From NCBI GenBank assembly GCA_033977485.1, contig CM066991.1:129103999-129167998 (forward strand): a stretch of 64,000 bases of DNA, given 5' to 3'. This DNA is from Hydrangea macrophylla (lineage: Eukaryota > Streptophyta > Magnoliopsida > Cornales > Hydrangeaceae). Both the position numbers and the translations under genes were made by a program. Of the stretch, positions 21,622 through 33,800 are shown piece after piece; the stretch's first letter is position 1, and every line of letters begins with the position of its first letter. Below the pieces are notes generated by a model. It worked only from the letters and a program-made list of their open reading frames with translations. It had not been told where the DNA came from and searched no databases.

Positions 21622-22984
21622 TGTTTGCTGTAATTATTGTTCGGGCGTGCCAGAGCCTTGTGAGGTAGACCCAAACTTAAAACATAAAATTTCCTAAGTC
21701 ACTTGTGTGAGTGATACACAAGGTTTGGAAATCTGACTTCTATCAAAACGATTGTGATGGCCAAGTAGGAAATTACCCTTGGCCTAAGGTACCTAGACAG
21801 TACTGAAGCGCACAAGTCTAGCAAGTGATGAAAGCGAGCAAGAGAAATTAAATAAAAAGAGCATTTTATTTAATTGATAGAAAGGAAAATTACAAGAAGT
21901 AATTTAAATACTAAGAAAGCCTAAGAAAAATAAAAAGAATGCTAAGAGTGCTAAGAATGCTTTTTTGGATGCATTTGTCGAAGTGACGCAGAGTGAATTG
22001 ATAGCTTGGCCTGCCTGCTGATTTATAGCGGCCTGGACTGATTGAGATAAGGCAAGTAATATCTGCAAAATATAAACTGGTATAATTTACCAGATTTATC
22101 TCCCAATATCTGATCTTGACCCCCATAATTATCTGGTATAAAATACCAGATTTCTTCCATATCAGTAGATAATATCTGATAAAAGCTTCCATATCTTCAA
22201 ATATATATATACATATATATTTGTAGCTTGAATCTGGTCCATATATTGCCTTTGTGCGTATGACTTCGCCACCAAGTAAAAAGATATGCTTTCCCTTAAG
22301 TGATAATATCTTGCAATATCCACAAATATTATCCTTCTAAATCTTGATAAAGTTTCCCATATCTTGAAATATTCTTTTATTCATATATGAAAAATTACCC
22401 TTATCATATATAAAATTATCATCACTTAAGAGAGTTTATAGGGACTGATATACTTCCCTAAATTGATTAACCATATCTTATACCAAAACTGACGGAATGA
22501 ACTGTCAAACCAAGCAGTCCGATCGGGTGCAGCCTGACTTATCCAATTTGCCAAATGAACTAGGAACCCAAAATATTGATGCACATTATTCTTAGAGGTG
22601 GTGGCCCACCGTCTTTGCTAGTCACAGCCATGATGATGACTTGGGCCAAGGAATTGAATTGATGACCGAATATTACTCCAAGACAGAGTAGTAGTGTGGT
22701 CAACCAAAGTTGATTAGTATTGACGTCAAATTAAGATGTCTAAAAGGGTGGCCCACCGTCTCTGCTCACAGGTAGCATACATTGAATCGGACTAATGAAG
22801 CAGTCCGAATAATTGGTGATCAGACCGAATTTTAATTAGATGGGTTAAAAATACATTCGGTCTAATCCACTTTAAACCAATCATTCGACTGTTAATTTTT
22901 GCAATCGGTCTCTAAGTCCGATTAAAAATCTCAATCGGCCTTATACTAATTTTAACTAAAAAATGTATTTTTTGGGTGCAAACA
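21622..22984 (-). repeat. 3' LTR of the 4.4-kb element
   Basis: Direct repeat of 24668-26029. The minus-strand open frame at 21911-22192 recurs in the other LTR (24958-25368) and is LTR sequence, not a gene. Confidence 0.92.
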
Positions 22985-23000
22985 ATGTCCCCCTGGCTCT
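22985..23000 (-). other. Polypurine tract of the 4.4-kb element
   Basis: On the minus strand AGAGCCAGGGGGACAT lies immediately before the 3' LTR start TGTTTGCAC, the position of the plus-strand DNA primer in LTR retrotransposons. Confidence 0.7.
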
Positions 23001-23505
23001 TTAAAAATGAAAACAATGAAATATTTGAAGAGCCAAAATTTACCTCAGACCGATTTCATATAACTTACACTTTTAACCAGACTCCATTTTTTTTTTTTTC
23101 AAATAAGGAACTACAGCTGGTCTACAAACTTCTTCAATGAACACTAGATGTAGGAGACAGGCCCCACCACCTTAGTTGAGACTTCACCTTATGACAGAGG
23201 AGATGCAATTACACCTTGCTGCACCTTTTTTTTTCTTTTGCTACGCACCACCTCATCTCGGGCCCACCCCTTTTGGTAATTGACCACATTGTCATTCTGC
23301 ACCACTCCACCATGGTCTGGTTAAATGAAAACTTCATTTTGGGCCCACTACTGTCTAATCTCGCAAAGATGCACACAAATTGAGCTGACTGCTTTGGACT
23401 AATTTGTCTTTACATTATGACTTCATCAAACTCACAATGCACACCTATCACAGCCCGGGTGTTATAACACCACACTGTTCGTAATTTTTTCTCTCTTGCT
23501 TTCGG

Positions 23506-24318
23506 TCAGGTACCCAGTCCGAATAGCACATATTTTGACCGAATTAATTTCACATTCGGTCTTAGTAATTTTTCAATTTTTTGATAATACCAGTGTTGTA
23601 AAAATAACCACCAAATTAAATTTAATTTTTGGTGACATCCACACAGCCATCGTGGATGTAGATCAACAGTAGCCAAATAATTAATTGGCTTAGAATAAAA
23701 ATAATAATCGGTCACTACAAGGAGACCGAAAAAATTGAACAATTCCTTAAGGCTAAGTTTCCTCAAAGAAATATTTTTAAAAACTTCATGGACCGATTTA
23801 GTTTCAATCGGTCTCTGCGAAGCTTGCCCCCCGAGCGCTTCATCACCAATTTCTTCGTCAGTAATGGGGTCTTCATCATCATCCTCCTCATCACTAGGAG
23901 GCTCTATGGCCGATACACGATCACACTCTTCTTCTTCGGCCTCAACAGAATTATGAGGCACATTTAGCGTTTGCCCCCCGAGTGCTTCGTCGCCGTCTTC
24001 AACATCAGGGAGGGGCTCTATGGCTGAAATAAGATCATTCGGCTCTTTATTTATTTTCTCGCCGTATTGCCCCCCGAGCGGTTTGGACAGCGTGGAATCA
24101 AGATGACCAGAGACACCGGTCTCTTGATTTGGAGTGGTAACATCGGCCTTCTTGGGCCGTTGAAATTTTAGGAGTTTAAGTTGAAGAGCGATATCATTAA
24201 GGACACTACTACGGCTTTCTCGAGCAGCAACCGATTCGTCTTGTTCTTCAACGTGCAAATCTGATAAGCCGATTGGTTTTTGCTTCCAACCACCATCTAG
24301 CAACTCATCCCGAGACAT
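23506..24318 (-). CDS. Element-encoded acidic protein, unknown function
   Basis: 270-aa frame on the coding strand of the 4.4-kb element. The N-terminal part carries the phrase KLLKFQRPKKADV. The middle (about residues 80-170) is strongly acidic and built of repeats in which AIEPLPD or AIEPPSD alternates with DEALGGQ. The last third is hydrophobic and aromatic and may be read-through rather than protein. I recognise no gag, protease or polymerase motif. The LGGQ repeats are encoded by GGGGGGCAA words that resemble the element's own purine tract. It could be a rapidly evolving gag remnant or an accessory protein. Start choice is uncertain; another short frame at 24456-24665 precedes it on the same strand. 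Confidence 0.45.
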   Translation of the reverse strand: MSRDELLDGGWKQKPIGLSDLHVEEQDESVAARESRSSVLNDIALQLKLLKFQRPKKADVTTPNQETGVSGHLDSTLSKPLGGQYGEKINKEPNDLISAIEPLPDVEDGDEALGGQTLNVPHNSVEAEEEECDRVSAIEPPSDEEDDDEDPITDEEIGDEALGGQASQRPIETKSVHEVFKNISLRKLSLKELFNFFGLLVVTDYYFYSKPINYLATVDLHPRWLCGCHQKLNLIWWLFLQHWYYQKIEKLLRPNVKLIRSKYVLFGLGT

Positions 24319-24455
24319 GAAAGAGTTTCCATTGGGGAGTGGACATTCAGCTCCACTCGCTTGAAGGTGGCCGATACCTTGGGTAAAGTACTTAACATCG
24401 GCCTCAAAACACCAGATCTTTTCGTAAAGATCATGGATGGCAAAATCATATGGGG

Positions 24456-24665
24456 CTACAATGGCGTGCCGATTTGGGTTCTGTGGATCCCACGGCTTGT
24501 CCCATAAAGCCTTGTAAGTAGCAGATTTATCGTTTTTGAGACGATTAATCTCTTGTTGAAGTTGGTTGATTGATTCATTACATCAACCAATTTGGTTGTA
24601 GTAGAATTGCAACCATGCTTCAGTGAACATGATTCATCACTTGGCGGTCCCACCGGGCGTGCCAA
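24456..24665 (-). CDS. Short ORF at the start of the 4.4-kb element
   Basis: 69-aa frame starting MARPVGPPSDESCSLKHG just after the primer-site region, where gag would begin. It could be the truncated first part of a longer protein continued by the acidic ORF: an in-frame stop and shift separate them. No domain is recognisable. Confidence 0.35.
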   Translation of the reverse strand: MARPVGPPSDESCSLKHGCNSTTTKLVDVMNQSTNFNKRLIVSKTINLLLTRLYGTSRGIHRTQIGTPL

Positions 24666-24666
24666 A
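24646..24666 (-). other. Primer-binding-like site of the 4.4-kb element
   Basis: On the minus strand TTGGCACGCCCGGTGGGAC follows the 5' LTR end with a spacer of one or two bases. Its position fits a tRNA primer site; tRNA identity was not determined. Confidence 0.6.
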
Positions 24667-24667
24667 T

Positions 24668-26029
24668 TGTTTGCTGTAATTATTGTTCGGGCGTGCCAGA
24701 GCCTTGTGAGGTAGACCCAAACTTAAAACACAAAATTTCCTAAGTCACTTGTGTGAGTGATACACAAGGTTTGGAAATCTAACTTCTATCAAAACGATTG
24801 TGATGGCCAAGTAGGAAATTACCCTTGGCCTAAGGTCCCTAGACAGTACTGAAGCGCACAAGTCTAGCAAGTGATGAAAGTGAGCAAGAGAAATTAAATA
24901 AAAAGAGCATTTTTATTTAATTGATAGAAAGGAAAATTACAAGAAGTAATTTAAATGCTAAGAAAGCCTAAGAAAAATAAAAAGAATGCTAAGAGTGCTA
25001 AGAATGCTTTTTTGGATGCATTTGTCGAAGTGACGCGGAGTGAATTGATAGCTTGGCCTGCCTGCTGATTTATAGCGGCCTGGACTGATTGAGATAAGGC
25101 AAGTAATATCTGCAAAATATAAACTGGTATAATTTACCAGATTTATCTCCCAATATCTGATCTTGACCCCCATAATTATCTGGTATAAAATACCAGATTT
25201 CTTCCATATCAGTAGATAATATCTGATAAAAGCTTCCATATCTTCAAATATATATATATATATATTTGTAGCTTGAATCTGGTCCATATATTGCCTTTGT
25301 GCGTATGACTTCGCCACCAAGTAAAAAGAAATGTTTTCCCTTAAGTGATAATATCTTGCAATATCCACAAATATTATCCTTCTAAATCTTGATAAAGTTT
25401 CCCATATCTTGAAATATTCTCTTATTCATATATGAAAAATTACCCTTATCATATATAAAATTATCATCACTTAAGAGAGTTTATAGGGACTGATATATTT
25501 CCCTAAATTTATTAACCATATCTTATACCAAAACTGACGGAATGAACTGTCAAACCAACCAGTCCGATCGGGTGCAGCCTGACTTATCCAATTTGCCAAA
25601 TGAACTAGGAACCCAAAATATTGATGCACATTATTCTTAGAGGTGGTGGCCCACCGTCTTTGCTAGTCACAGCCATGATGATGGCTTGGGCCAAGGAATT
25701 GAATTGATGACCGAATATTACTCCAAGACAGAGTAGTAGTGTGGTCAACCAAAGTTGATTAGCATTGACGTCAAATTAAGATGTCTAAAAGGGTGGCCCA
25801 CCGTCTCTGCTCACAGGTAGCATACATTGAATCGGACTAATGAAGCAGTCCGAATAACTGGTGATCAGACCGAATTTTAACTAGATGGGTTAAAAATACA
25901 TTCGGTCTAATCCACTTTAAACCAATCATTCGACTGTTAATTTTTGCAATCGGTCTCTAAGTCCGATTAAAAATCTCAATCGGCCTTATACTAATTTTAA
26001 CTAAAAAATGTATTTTTTGGGTGCAAACA
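24668..26029 (-). repeat. 5' LTR of the 4.4-kb element
   Basis: Direct repeat of 21622-22984, about 98-99% identical by eye, ending at the GTACC target duplication. Confidence 0.92.
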
Positions 26030-26057
26030 GTACCGGTATGGCCGGAGTGGAATAGAG

Positions 26058-26093
<36 letters not shown>

Positions 26094-27076
26094 AGTTTCG
26101 GAGCCGTATAGAGAGATCGTGAGATATACATATATGTTTAATCTAAACAGTTTTTTTGGGATTTTAATTTCAAACCCCTAATTTAAAGGTGATGGTAGGG
26201 AAAGATATTTGGATGACAGTTACCATATATATATATATATATACCTATAATATGAGGGTATTTTGGTCCCTAAAATAGGTGAGGGACTAATTCTTAAGTT
26301 GTGTGATACTAAGGACCAATTTCTAAAAAGGGTGGCTAATTTTCTTTGTTCCAAAATTGCCCCCAAAATGCTATTAATGTGAGTGTTCCTTAATTTTAGC
26401 TAACAAACCAACAAAATTAATTTTGTTTATCTTATTTTTCAATCTTTAAAATGCCATAACTTTCAAATTACAAATCGCTTTTTAATCAATTTTATATGTC
26501 TGTGATCTACAAAACAATATCCATAGTGCCTATAAATTTCTTCAAAAAATAAAAATAAAAATTTTGCAGCTCACAAACGGACATCAACAATTTATTTATT
26601 ATTTATTATTATTATTTTTTTTTTGTAAAACCGACACTTCTATTGCATAGATCTCGAAAAAAGTACTCAAAAAAAAAAACAGCCAAAGAATCACAAAGTT
26701 ATGGTAATATTAGCAGATGTTACTGTCGTTAGAGCAAATGTTGCTGTCGCAAAAATTTTCAAAATTATGGCCAATTTTCATATGGTAATGCCTTTACGGT
26801 AAAACTTACATATGTTACTGTCTATATGCTACTATGTAAATAAAAAAAATTCATCCAAAACGACCACAAAATGGCAAAGTTATGACCATTTTAGAATATG
26901 TTTGTGTCTCTAAGTGTTATGTCACTGTCCAACTTTCAGATGTTACTGCCTTTACCTTATTGCCCAAGGTAAAAGACAGTGATATACATAAATATATATA
27001 TATATATATATATCAAGCTTAGTACCATATCACTGTCAGACATGGTGTTATATTGGTCCGACAGTGACATGTTATA

Positions 27077-27115
<39 letters not shown>

Positions 27116-27359
27116 TTTCATAGTGACTATTGATCTTGTTTGATAGATCATTTCTTCTAGATTACAATATGTAAGTTTTATTCAAATTGGAGTTGTGGTT
27201 TGAAAGTTATAACATTTTAAAGTTTGAAAAAAAAAATCACTGATAAACACGCTGAGGTGGCAAAACAGAAATGTTCTTCATGTGTGGCGTGGAAAATTTG
27301 TCAGTATCCTTATTTTCAGTTAAAAAATGAACATAATGTCATATAATTAAAAAAACGAT
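26030..27359. other. Right part of locus A, then AT-rich DNA
   Basis: Contains a (GA)n tract (about 26060-26090), the terminal phrase of locus A near 26260-26340, then AT-rich DNA with TA and TG microsatellites (about 26995-27010, 27075-27110). Between 26700 and 27070 phrases like 'gttactgtc' recur. No gene. Confidence 0.5.
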
Positions 27360-29040
27360 TGTTTTTATCTCCTTAAAAAAAAGGGTCCTTTAGATTTCGG
27401 GTCCTTTATTGTAGTATTTTCTAGAAATTGATCCATTCTATAAGTCAAGTTAAAAATTAGTCCCTCTCTAATTTTGAGGACCAAAATACCCCTACCCTCA
27501 TAAATCAAGATTTTGAAATTCAAAACCTAAGTTTGTTTATATATATATATAGAGAAAGATAGAGAATTAAAAGAGGAAATTTAATAAATACCCAACTTTC
27601 ATAAATCAAGGTTTTTAATTTCAAAACAGTGATTTTTATAAATTCATACATATATATATATAGAGAGAGAGAATTAACAATGAAATATATCTATTATAGT
27701 GAGAAATTTATCACATTTTTTAACGTATTTGATGAAAATTCCTCACCAAATAAAAACAAACAGTCAAAATACCGACAACATGTGAGAAATTTTATCTATA
27801 TATAATTGTAAGAAATGATCACTTCTAACCATAATGAGAAATTTCTCACTTTGAAAGACATCACTGACTAAAAGTGAGAAATTTCTCAATAGCATAATGG
27901 TGAGAAATTATCACTTTTAACCTTAATGAGAAATTCATCACTTTAAAAGATATCAACGACCAAAAGTGAGTAATTTCTATATATCATGGTGAAAAATTCT
28001 CACTTCTAGGATTTTGATGGATGCTTCTAATAGCAAATTCGTTACTTATTAATACAAATTTATCACATTTTTTAATGAATTCGATGAGAAAAATTCTCAC
28101 TTGGAAAGAAAAAGAAAAAAAAATTCCTCACCTTCACAAAAAAAACCAACTTCTAACCAAAAAAAGAGATGAGCCATGGAATGATGTCAGCAAGCGAAGC
28201 TCGATTCCGTCTCTGCACAAACCTTTAATATGGATACAAGTGACACTATATATATAGTACAATATATAAGGGAATATATATGTAGAATGTATATGGGGGA
28301 TATTTATGCCTAGGTGGATTCGTATGGTGATATGCTGATGAAGTTTTGGAACTGAAATAACCACGGCAAATTCGGGGGATCTCTCATCAACCGGAAAACC
28401 AAATCTTCAAACTTGTCCTCAAATTTTCTTCAGAACTCATCTCGTAAAAGTAAAACCAAGAATTTATATCAGAACCTCATCTAGGTCCTACAGATCCAGA
28501 CCAAGAGTGAACATCAACAACCTCTGTGATACAACACAAATTGGTGTTGATGTTATGGTGGGTCGGTGATGTTGATGAAGAGATTGGTGTTGATGAATAG
28601 TAGCTCAAAGACATAAATCAACTCATTATTAAAAAATTTCAAAAAGAAAAAAGTCCATGAATTCAAGTTTGAATATTAACTTCAAAAATAAATGTTGTTT
28701 ACTCCATTAGACTGAAATTTAGGAGTAATTCTGATTTAAGCAATTAACTATTATTGGGGTCTTTAATAACGAGGGGGTTACACAACCAAAATGTGAAAGA
28801 TTTTAATTTTATATATAAATTGATAATAATTATAAATGCAAGGGTATTCATGTCATAAACAGTACAATAATATTGGGGAAAGGACCAATTTCAAAATCAT
28901 CCTTTAATTCAGGGGTGTAATTTCATACACACTATATCTATAGGACCAACCTTACTATAACTGCCTATTCAAGGACCATTTATAATATTTCTATAAAAAA
29001 AAAGGGACTGGACTATTTGTAGAAAAGTCTCTATTTCAGG
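27360..29040. repeat. Palindrome-array repeat, locus B
   Basis: AT-rich, non-coding. GTGAGAAATTTATCAC is at 27699-27714, ATGAGAAATTTCTCAC at 27834-27849, GTGAGAAATTTCTCAA at 27874-27889, with further half-sites to 28110. The left edge contains 'gaggaccaaaatacccct', the inverse of the terminal phrase of loci A and C, so this copy is in the opposite orientation. The right edge near 29040 is approximate. The open frames at 28021-28364 are AT-rich and unsupported. Confidence 0.5.
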
Positions 29041-29467
29041 ACTGTTATTTAATTCTTCCTATATATTTATTCTGCCATTTTGGATGAAGATATTTTTTTT
29101 TGATAGTGGATGAAGATATTGATTGTAATTGAGTAGAATCTGCAGCACTTCATATTTTTTATATTTGAGAGAGGAAAAGCCACCCTTAGTCATAAATGAA
29201 GAGATAATCACGAAATTAATGTATGAGTCATCATTTTTTCCCTACATTTTGTTTCCCTAATTATGAGTATATTCTCCTTGATAATCTCCTCATCACAATG
29301 AGTTCTGAACGGATAAAAACAGGAAAACAAGATTTAGAGCATTATGCAAAAATGGTTGCACATTGTAGTGGAAATCAACATCATCAGTGTTGGAATTCTG
29401 AATACTACACTTGAGATAAGCAAAGATGTCAAACACTGAAAAGTACCTAAACACGTTTCAGATAAAA

Positions 29468-29535
29468 AAAATTACTGCTTATGTTGTGCCAAGTTGGCTG
29501 CTTGCATCCTTTGGGGGCCTTCATGTTTGGCTATG
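29468..29535 (+). pseudogene. STP exon 1 relic
   Basis: On the plus strand this stretch aligns base for base with exon 1 of STP gene 1: it translates as KITAYVVPSWLLASFGG, and after a one-base insertion continues LMFGYA, matching the TM1 motif GGLMFGYD. It is followed by unrelated sequence where the Asp should be, so it is frameshifted and truncated. Orientation is opposite to both intact STP genes. It shows that a third STP copy once lay here. Confidence 0.7.
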
Positions 29536-29574
29536 CAAAATGCAAAATTGAGTAAGGTCATGTTATTGAAACTT

Positions 29575-29682
29575 CCCAAACCCCAACTCAATAGTCTTTC
29601 TATTCTCATTAAACAAAAACAGATACACTAACTGCAAGAACACCCATAGCCAAACCAACCTTACCAATAATACCCTTGAAAC
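29575..29682 (-). pseudogene. Phytocyanin C-terminal relic
   Basis: On the minus strand the sequence reads KGIIGKVGLAMGVLAVSVSV... to a stop at 29609-29611, matching the GPI-signal end of the intact phytocyanin ([20 protein letters not shown]). The 3' flank is also alignable, about 70% identical over 105 bases. Upstream copper-site sequence is absent. A decayed tandem copy of the neighbouring gene. Confidence 0.65.
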
Positions 29683-29727
29683 ATGAAATCATGCACTGAA
29701 TTTGTAATACTAAATATCAGTCAGGCT

Positions 29728-29887
29728 CTAAAGAGGGCGCCCTCTCTTTATTAAAGAGAGGACCTCTGTTTTGGTCGTCGGATCGTGTTTTCATTAATGA
29801 CAGTTTTGTCATTCTACAGTTTTTAAACACAATCCGACGGCCAAAACAGAGGCCCTCTCTTTAATAAAGAGAGGTGGCCCTTTTTAG
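29728..29887. mobile_element. Foldback MITE
   Basis: Two arms of about 60 bases (29728-29793 and 29823-29887) are inverted complements sharing CCTCTCTTTATTAAAGAGAG and the word CCTCTGTTTTGG, with a spacer of about 30 bases. Termini CTAAAGAGGGC and CTAAAAAGGGC. It sits between the phytocyanin relic and the intact phytocyanin gene. No clear target duplication. Confidence 0.7.
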
Positions 29888-30152
29888 AAAATCTTTAACT
29901 AACTATAGTACTTGATCATATATGTTATTGAATTTTGCATATTATGGAATAAAATTTGCTAGTATACACGTCTTAGGAATTTGGGAATTTGAAATACAAA
30001 ATTATTGACAACATTAATTATAACCTATTTATTCCGGTATCTGAACAAAATGAAATGACCCATCTGCCCCTAACCCATTCCTATAACTCCCATGAAAATC
30101 CCAATTAACATGGAAAATTCCGCAAAACCCCAACTCGTAAACTTTCTGTTGA

Positions 30153-30523
30153 TCAAGCAAAACCAAATATAGAAGCTGCAAGAAAAGCCATAGCCAAACC
30201 AAGATTACCGAAAATACCCCCGACAGCGTACAATGGAGCTGAAGCACTCGGAGAAGGTGCCGTGGCAGCAGGAACAGAAGGAGAGGACAGTTCTGAAGGA
30301 GTTGGAGCTATTGAAGAAAGACGAGGGACATGTATGTCAACTTTCTGTCCAGATAGGCAGTGACCGGGGACACCGCAGAGGAAGTGGTGGTGGCCGCGAG
30401 TGGTGATGGTGATGGAGTCGTTGCCCGAGGTGTGGGTGGCAATGGGGGCGGTTGTGTTGCATGACCTGTACTCTCTGTGTGTCACTTGCATCACATTGTG
30501 GAACTGTGGGTTGTATACAAAAA
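30153..30523 (-). CDS. Phytocyanin exon 2
   Basis: Codes residues 62-184: [10 protein letters not shown], the copper loop [10 protein letters not shown], the Pro/Ser-rich linker and the GPI-type tail to the stop at 30153. Acceptor CAACAG. Confidence 0.88.
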
Positions 30524-30823
30524 CTGTTGCACCATGTAACATTTGACATAAAATTTGTTAGGTAACTCAGGTTAGTGCAGATTAAATGGTCAGTAAGGGC
30601 ATGTTTGGGAATGAATAAAATAGGAGCAAGTTTAGACTTTTAGTCGTAGTCTTATATCATGGAGTGAGAAAAAAAATAACCCAAGCGTGATATTAAATTG
30701 GGCACGGGCTCTTAGCTAGAGACATATTCATGAATCTAGATTGGGAAGGGAGAGCTTTATAATTTCTAAAAAATTACGGGGTGAGTCTACATATTTGCAT
30801 GTTTATGAATAACACAAATGGTG

Positions 30824-30856
<33 letters not shown>

Positions 30857-33800
30857 TTTCCTTTCAAAAATCTAGGGGTGGTTGTCCCTACTTGCCCCCG
30901 TTGGATCCATTCTTTCAGACTCGTATTCAATAAAATGGCATCTACCAAATCCATGAATATAATGAATCAGTCTACCTCTTTCTTTTTTTTTGCCTAAAGA
31001 GAAATTCATTAAGAAACAAATTTAAGAACAGAACACAAAGAGGGCCACTAACCCCCTTGATACTCATCCTCAAAAACAGATCTAGGAATAGAATCAACCA
31101 TGATGTGACCAGAGAGCTTACAATTGGGTAAAGTTATGAGCTACAAAATTAGCAAATCTAGAAATTTAGAACACAAGAATCACTTTACTTATGAACCACA
31201 TAACCAATTTGGCGCCTTCCAACAGCTCCCAAGGCAAGCATTATGATTAAGAAAATGATATAGAAAATGATATTTCTTCCCAACAGCCCTGCACTTGTAC
31301 TAAAAAGGAGAAACTCGGAGACAGCTATGAGAATCCTAAACAAAGTCAGGATTCAAACTGAACCTATGAGATAAGCACATTTTGCAATGAATTTGAGCAG
31401 GCTGGTTTACAATGAAGCAGAGGCCAATAAAATTTCTTTTTCTGAGGTAAGAGTAAAAGACATTAATTAACACATTTTTCTCCTTTTTTTTGTTTACTCT
31501 GTTTGGGTGGCTAAGAACTACCCAGAAAAAAAAAAAAAAAAAAAAAAAGAACTACCCAGAGTTCCATTGAAGAAATGAGTTCATATGGAATTATTAAAAC
31601 ACCCACCCAAACACACACACACTTCACTACCTCAGCAAGGTTGTGCGAGTGGGCCCCAAAACCACATAATCAAGATCGCATCCACATCCAAGAGATAATT
31701 CACACACATGAATAAAAACACCTAGATAGATTCACCCACAAGAAATAAGAACACCACACAACAAAAAGACATAAAGATTTTTCTTCGTGGTTCGGTCCAA
31801 CCAACATACCCACGTCCACATCGGCTTCTTCTTTTATTAATCAATGAATACATGCCTCTCTCTCTCTCATTTTGTCCATGAGGAGGAAGAATACCGGGAC
31901 ACACACACACCCCATGTTTGGACATTTATATTCTAATTCATCTTAGAATAAAGGCTTCCAATCCGCCTTCTTGTTGGACATTCAAGGCTACAATCCTACC
32001 TTCTTGTTGGACATTCAAGACTCCAATCCAACCTTCTTGTTGAATACTTGACCCCCGTCAAGAGCTCCTACCCATGAGGACACACTAACTAGTACTTGTT
32101 GGGATTATATCACATGTGGGATAATCCCATTAATTTAGGGATTGTGATTTGGCTAGATTCCTATTGTGATTTGGTTTCCTTTATGATAGAGTTGTATTAC
32201 TTGTCCAATAAGTAATGGGTTGTAAGCTCTATATATATGGATGTTGTATAGGAATTTAGGAGAAACCTTGGTGTACCACGTTTGGGGTCTCCCCTCATGG
32301 GGGTGCATGGTCTAGGGTGAGAGAGATTAATCATTGGGGTTTTCTGTGAGGGGTGTTCACAGCGTTATAGGGATGTGAGGTAGGGATGGGTTTTTCTTTG
32401 TCTCTGTGATTTCTCTATGTTACAGTGATTAATTGTGTCAGGTTCTTTGGGGTATTGAGTGGGGAGAGTACAAGGGTTTTGTATTTGGGTTATGAGATTT
32501 AATTCATGTAACTTGTACCATGTTTTACTCAATAGTGAAAGAATGGATCTCTCGAGTGTGGACGTAGGCAGGTGTTTGGCCGAACCACGTAGAAATCTGT
32601 GTGTCTTTTCTTTGGTGTGCATGTTTAATTACTACTCATGTGTATGTGTTTATTTGGGGGAATTTGGTTCCGCGTGTTAAATTCCCAACAAGTGGTATTA
32701 GAGCTATGGTTGTCAGATCATGGTGACAGAGGCGCATAATGACAGTGGAGATTAGCAGCACGGTGGTTAAAAGATAACACAGGATGAAGAAGAAAAAAAA
32801 AAGAATTGGCAAATCGGTGGAAGTAGTGTGACTGTGTGTGGGACACGTCCGATGTCATCATTGCGGCACACGAAATCTCGGCGGCAGTGGCCATATGACT
32901 TGGCTCAGCCCTGTCATGTTGGTGTAATAAAGTTAAGGGTTACTTGGCATGGGATGTGATATGGTGTGGTAAGGTGTACCAAATTAAAGTTTTTGATTGG
33001 TTAGAATTCAAGTGGTTAGTATGAATAGCTATGTTACTTGGAATTCAGGTCGGAGATGATTCCTAAGGTTTTCAGGCGCTGCGGATTCATCGGTGGGTGC
33101 AGATTTGCGATTTTCTGCGTGAATTGAGATTATTTTTCTTGGTGATAGATTCTATATATATTGCAGCAGGTTGGGATCTAGGGCCGAAAAATAATTGTGA
33201 TGTTACTGTGATTGTACCATGTTGGGTATGGTGGAGAGTTTCTCACATTCCACTCATACGGGCATTTCTCTTGGGTTGTTAGATTCCGGGTACGGTAAGT
33301 ATGTGATTCTAGAGAAAATAATTTGATGGGTTCCAAGAATACGGGGGCAGACACAGGCGCAATTATCCGACAGAGGTAATTGTTAGGATACTGCACGTAG
33401 GAATGTTGATCAAATATTTTTAGAGCATGTTCGTTATTTGGGTGGTGTGATATTGATCCCAAAGTTGCGGAGGAATCTAATATTGCTGCTGAAATCACAC
33501 ACGGCAGTTGAGAGAAGTGTGGATGGTTTGTGTTGTCTGGTTGGTAGAGTTGTACTCCCAAGTCCTCGATGAAAAATTCTTATATAAGTGAGTGTGTGGA
33601 TGGTTTGTTCACGGTTCAGACGATGGTGAGGGGAAATCCTGTTGGGGAGAAAGAGGGATCGAGGCTCTTCTCTAGTGGAGTTAATGCTTATAATTAACTG
33701 GGGGCAGCTGCACATGTATTGGTTGCGGTTTGACGAATCGGAGGTGTTGAGACCATATTGATTCGGGGTGTGCACGATGGTACGGAAGAGGGTCAATGGC

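Larger units (their letters stand above)
21622..26029 (-). mobile_element. Young non-autonomous LTR retrotransposon, 4.4 kb
   Basis: LTRs 21622-22984 and 24668-26029 (1363 and 1362 bp) begin TGTTTGC and end GCAAACA on plus. A perfect 5-bp target duplication GTACC flanks the element (21617-21621; 26030-26034). By eye the LTRs differ at roughly 20 positions, about 1.4%, so insertion is recent. On the minus strand the 5' LTR is 24668-26029. A primer-site-like TTGGCACGCCCGGTGGGAC follows it, and a purine tract (CCAGGGGGACAT) abuts the 3' LTR. The 1.68-kb interior holds one acidic ORF and no protease, reverse transcriptase or integrase. It is inserted in palindrome locus A. Confidence 0.92.

Noticed and set aside
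21911..22192. 93-aa minus-strand frame duplicated at 24958-25368
   Set aside because: Lies within both LTRs of one element; duplication follows LTR identity, not gene duplication.
32365..32622. 85-aa frame repeated at 34176-34433
   Set aside because: Antisense to the two LTRs of the 2.4-kb copia-type element.
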